Assembly: GCA_030747885.1 (NCBI GenBank)
Contig: JASLJW010000036.1
Span: 1 to 5,906 of the forward strand
Origin: Candidatus Thalassarchaeaceae archaeon
GTDB lineage: Archaea; Thermoplasmatota; Poseidoniia; Poseidoniales; Thalassarchaeaceae
DNA: 5,906 nucleotides
Direction of reading: 5' to 3'
Shown here: piece by piece, positions 4,519 through 5,906 of the stretch
Layout: the number at the start of each line of letters is the position of its first letter
How positions within the stretch are numbered: position 1 is the first letter of the stretch
Notes under the pieces: generated by a model
What the model saw: only the letters and a program-made list of their open reading frames with translations
Told to the model about the DNA's origin: nothing
The model's database searches: none
Position numbers and translations under genes: made by a program

Positions 4519-5906
4519 ATGTCAGGAGACACCTTCGGTGGCCGTATGGGGCTGATTTTTGCAACCATTGGTGCAGCGGTAGGAACTGGAAACATCTGGC
4601 GATTTCCACGTATGGTTGGCGCCAATGGAGGCGGTTCTTTCCTTGTTCCATGGCTAATTTTCCTCTTTGTTTGGTCTGTACCTCTTGTAATTGCAGAATT
4701 TGCAATCGGTAAGAGGGCACGTACTGGAACAGTTGGAGCATTCAGAATCTTTGCAGGAAAGCGATTCGCTTGGATGGGGCTGTGGACTGCATGGATTTCT
4801 ACAGCAATTGGATTCTACTATGCAGTGGTGACTGGTTGGTGCATCAAATATTTCTCAATGGCAATTTCTGGAGGATTAGGTTCGGAAGTGGATACTACTT
4901 TGGTTTGGAATTCTTTCTTGGAAGATTGGTCTCAAGTAGTTCTGTTTCAATTTCTAGCAGTGGTAATCACTACCGCAGCAATTTGGAAGGGTGCAAAGGC
5001 AATTGAGAAGGTCAATGTCGTGTTGATGATTTCTCTTTTCATTCTTCTTTTCGCTGCTCTTTTCCTTTCGATAATTATGGATTATTCAGACAATGGTGTA
5101 CTGGATGGATTCGTTTACATGTTTAGTATTCAACCTGAATATTTACTACAACCACAGACTTGGATTTCAGGCTTATCTCAATCTGCTTGGTCATGTTCTG
5201 CTGGAATGGGAATGGCAATCACATACGCTGTGTATATGCGTAAGGACGAGGATACAACATTGAATGCAGCTACAATGTGTTTGGCCAACAATAGCATCAG
5301 TATTATTGCAGGTCTAACAGTTATGATGGCAATATTTTCTGTTGTTGAGGACCCTCTTTCAGCAGTTAGTGGAGGGTCAAGTGCAATCACTTTCCTTGTT
5401 CTCCCAGAGGTATTCGCCCAAGCACCAGGTGGACCAATCATGCAATTGGCAATGGTAACGATGTTTTTCTTGGCTCTCTCCTTTGCTGCACTTACCTCGA
5501 TGATTTCTACTGTTGAGTTGTGTGTTCGAAACTTTGTTGATCATGGAGTAGAACGTAGTTCTGCAGTTGGTTTCACAAGTTGTGCTCTGTTCGTTCTTGG
5601 TTTGCCAAGTGCTGCATGGTGGATTCTAATGGATGAAAGCACAGGTGTTTCTTTCCCTCAATTCCTTGAGGTCCAAGATCACATCTGGGGATATGGATTA
5701 ATGTTCAGCGGTCTCTTTATTGCTTACTCAATATGGAAGTATGGTTGGAATCGATACAAGGTTTGGCAAGATGAAAATGATATCGAAGGCTTCCATTTCC
5801 AAGATTATCTCGATCATGGTGTCTCCTCCTTTAGAGACGATTTCATCAACACCGGAGACAATGATTGGTGGATTGGAAAATGGTGGGACTACATCATGTA
5901 TCTTGG
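4519..5906 (+). CDS. Sodium-dependent amino-acid transporter, neurotransmitter:sodium symporter (SNF/NSS) family; 3' end cut by window edge
   Basis: It is expected to import amino acids or similar amines with sodium across the cytoplasmic membrane. The frame stays open from ATG 4519 to the edge (462 codons, no stop). TM1 carries the family motif GAAVGTGNIWRFP (18-30), whose Asn25 and Arg28 match LeuT Asn27 and Arg30, followed by NGGGSFLVPW. TM3 has FYYAV with Tyr101 at the LeuT Tyr108 position. TM6 reads SAGMGMAITYAVYMRKDED (227-245), and TM8 has AALTS with Ala323, Thr326 and Ser327 matching the LeuT Na2 ligands. About eleven helices are visible. The last residues (KWWDYIMYL) resemble the lead-in to a twelfth, and LeuT has about 520 residues, so perhaps 50 or more are missing. 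The start follows the carboxypeptidase stop by 2 nt, with a G-rich stretch (4507-4511) as a possible weak ribosome site. Substrate identity cannot be read from the sequence. Confidence 0.93.
   Translation, partial: MSGDTFGGRMGLIFATIGAAVGTGNIWRFPRMVGANGGGSFLVPWLIFLFVWSVPLVIAEFAIGKRARTGTVGAFRIFAGKRFAWMGLWTAWISTAIGFYYAVVTGWCIKYFSMAISGGLGSEVDTTLVWNSFLEDWSQVVLFQFLAVVITTAAIWKGAKAIEKVNVVLMISLFILLFAALFLSIIMDYSDNGVLDGFVYMFSIQPEYLLQPQTWISGLSQSAWSCSAGMGMAITYAVYMRKDEDTTLNAATMCLANNSISIIAGLTVMMAIFSVVEDPLSAVSGGSSAITFLVLPEVFAQAPGGPIMQLAMVTMFFLALSFAALTSMISTVELCVRNFVDHGVERSSAVGFTSCALFVLGLPSAAWWILMDESTGVSFPQFLEVQDHIWGYGLMFSGLFIAYSIWKYGWNRYKVWQDENDIEGFHFQDYLDHGVSSFRDDFINTGDNDWWIGKWWDYIMYL

Noticed and set aside
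4365..4741. Two minus-strand open frames (86 and 89 residues) across the carboxypeptidase/transporter junction
   Set aside because: Both are antisense to the SAP-like motif and to TM1-TM2 of the transporter, where the plus-strand reading is unambiguous.
4770..5006. Plus-strand 78-residue open frame
   Set aside because: It is in a different frame within the transporter gene, whose own frame stays open with family motifs from 4519 to the edge.
5178..5441. Minus-strand 87-residue open frame
   Set aside because: It is antisense to TM6-TM8 of the transporter and carries no motif.

Overview
The window looks like a piece of a planktonic archaeal genome. My best guess is Marine Group II (Poseidoniales, Thermoplasmatota) or a close relative. 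That rests on moderate-to-low G+C, tightly packed genes, strong Shine-Dalgarno use only inside operons, and a large secreted peptidase with a C-terminal membrane anchor and a cytoplasmic SAP-like tail. The taxonomic call is inference and no marker gene is present.

Layout from left to right. Positions 1-110 hold the N-terminal part of a minus-strand membrane protein that runs off the left edge (a longer start at 161 is possible). At 192-431 a small two-helix membrane protein reads to the right, divergent from it, and its 3' end overlaps the next gene by 8 bp, tail to tail. Then come two minus-strand genes that form an operon: an MscS-type mechanosensitive channel (2124 to 1033) followed 9 nt later by a short-form 2,3-bisphosphoglycerate-dependent phosphoglycerate mutase (1023 to 424). 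The mutase starts at TTG behind a very good ribosome-binding site that overlaps the channel's stop codon. A 97-bp divergent intergenic region (2125-2221) separates this operon from a plus-strand operon. That second operon has a 764-residue secreted, membrane-anchored M14 zinc carboxypeptidase (2222-4516) and, 2 nt later, a neurotransmitter:sodium symporter (SNF/NSS) family transporter (4519 onward) that is cut off by the right edge before its stop codon.

The plus-strand operon makes sense as a nutrient-scavenging module. The carboxypeptidase, outside the cell, would trim C-terminal residues from peptides, and the sodium-coupled transporter would import the released amino acids. The carboxypeptidase keeps every catalytic residue I could align to carboxypeptidases A and T. 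It is unusual in having calcium-loop-like Asp/Gly repeats inserted into its catalytic domain and a SAP-like motif on the predicted cytoplasmic side of its anchor. The minus-strand operon pairs osmotic-shock protection with a glycolytic/gluconeogenic enzyme; no direct functional link is evident.

No tRNA, rRNA, CRISPR array, insertion sequence or phage signature was seen. I see no wholly new system. The most unusual thing is the domain architecture of the carboxypeptidase.
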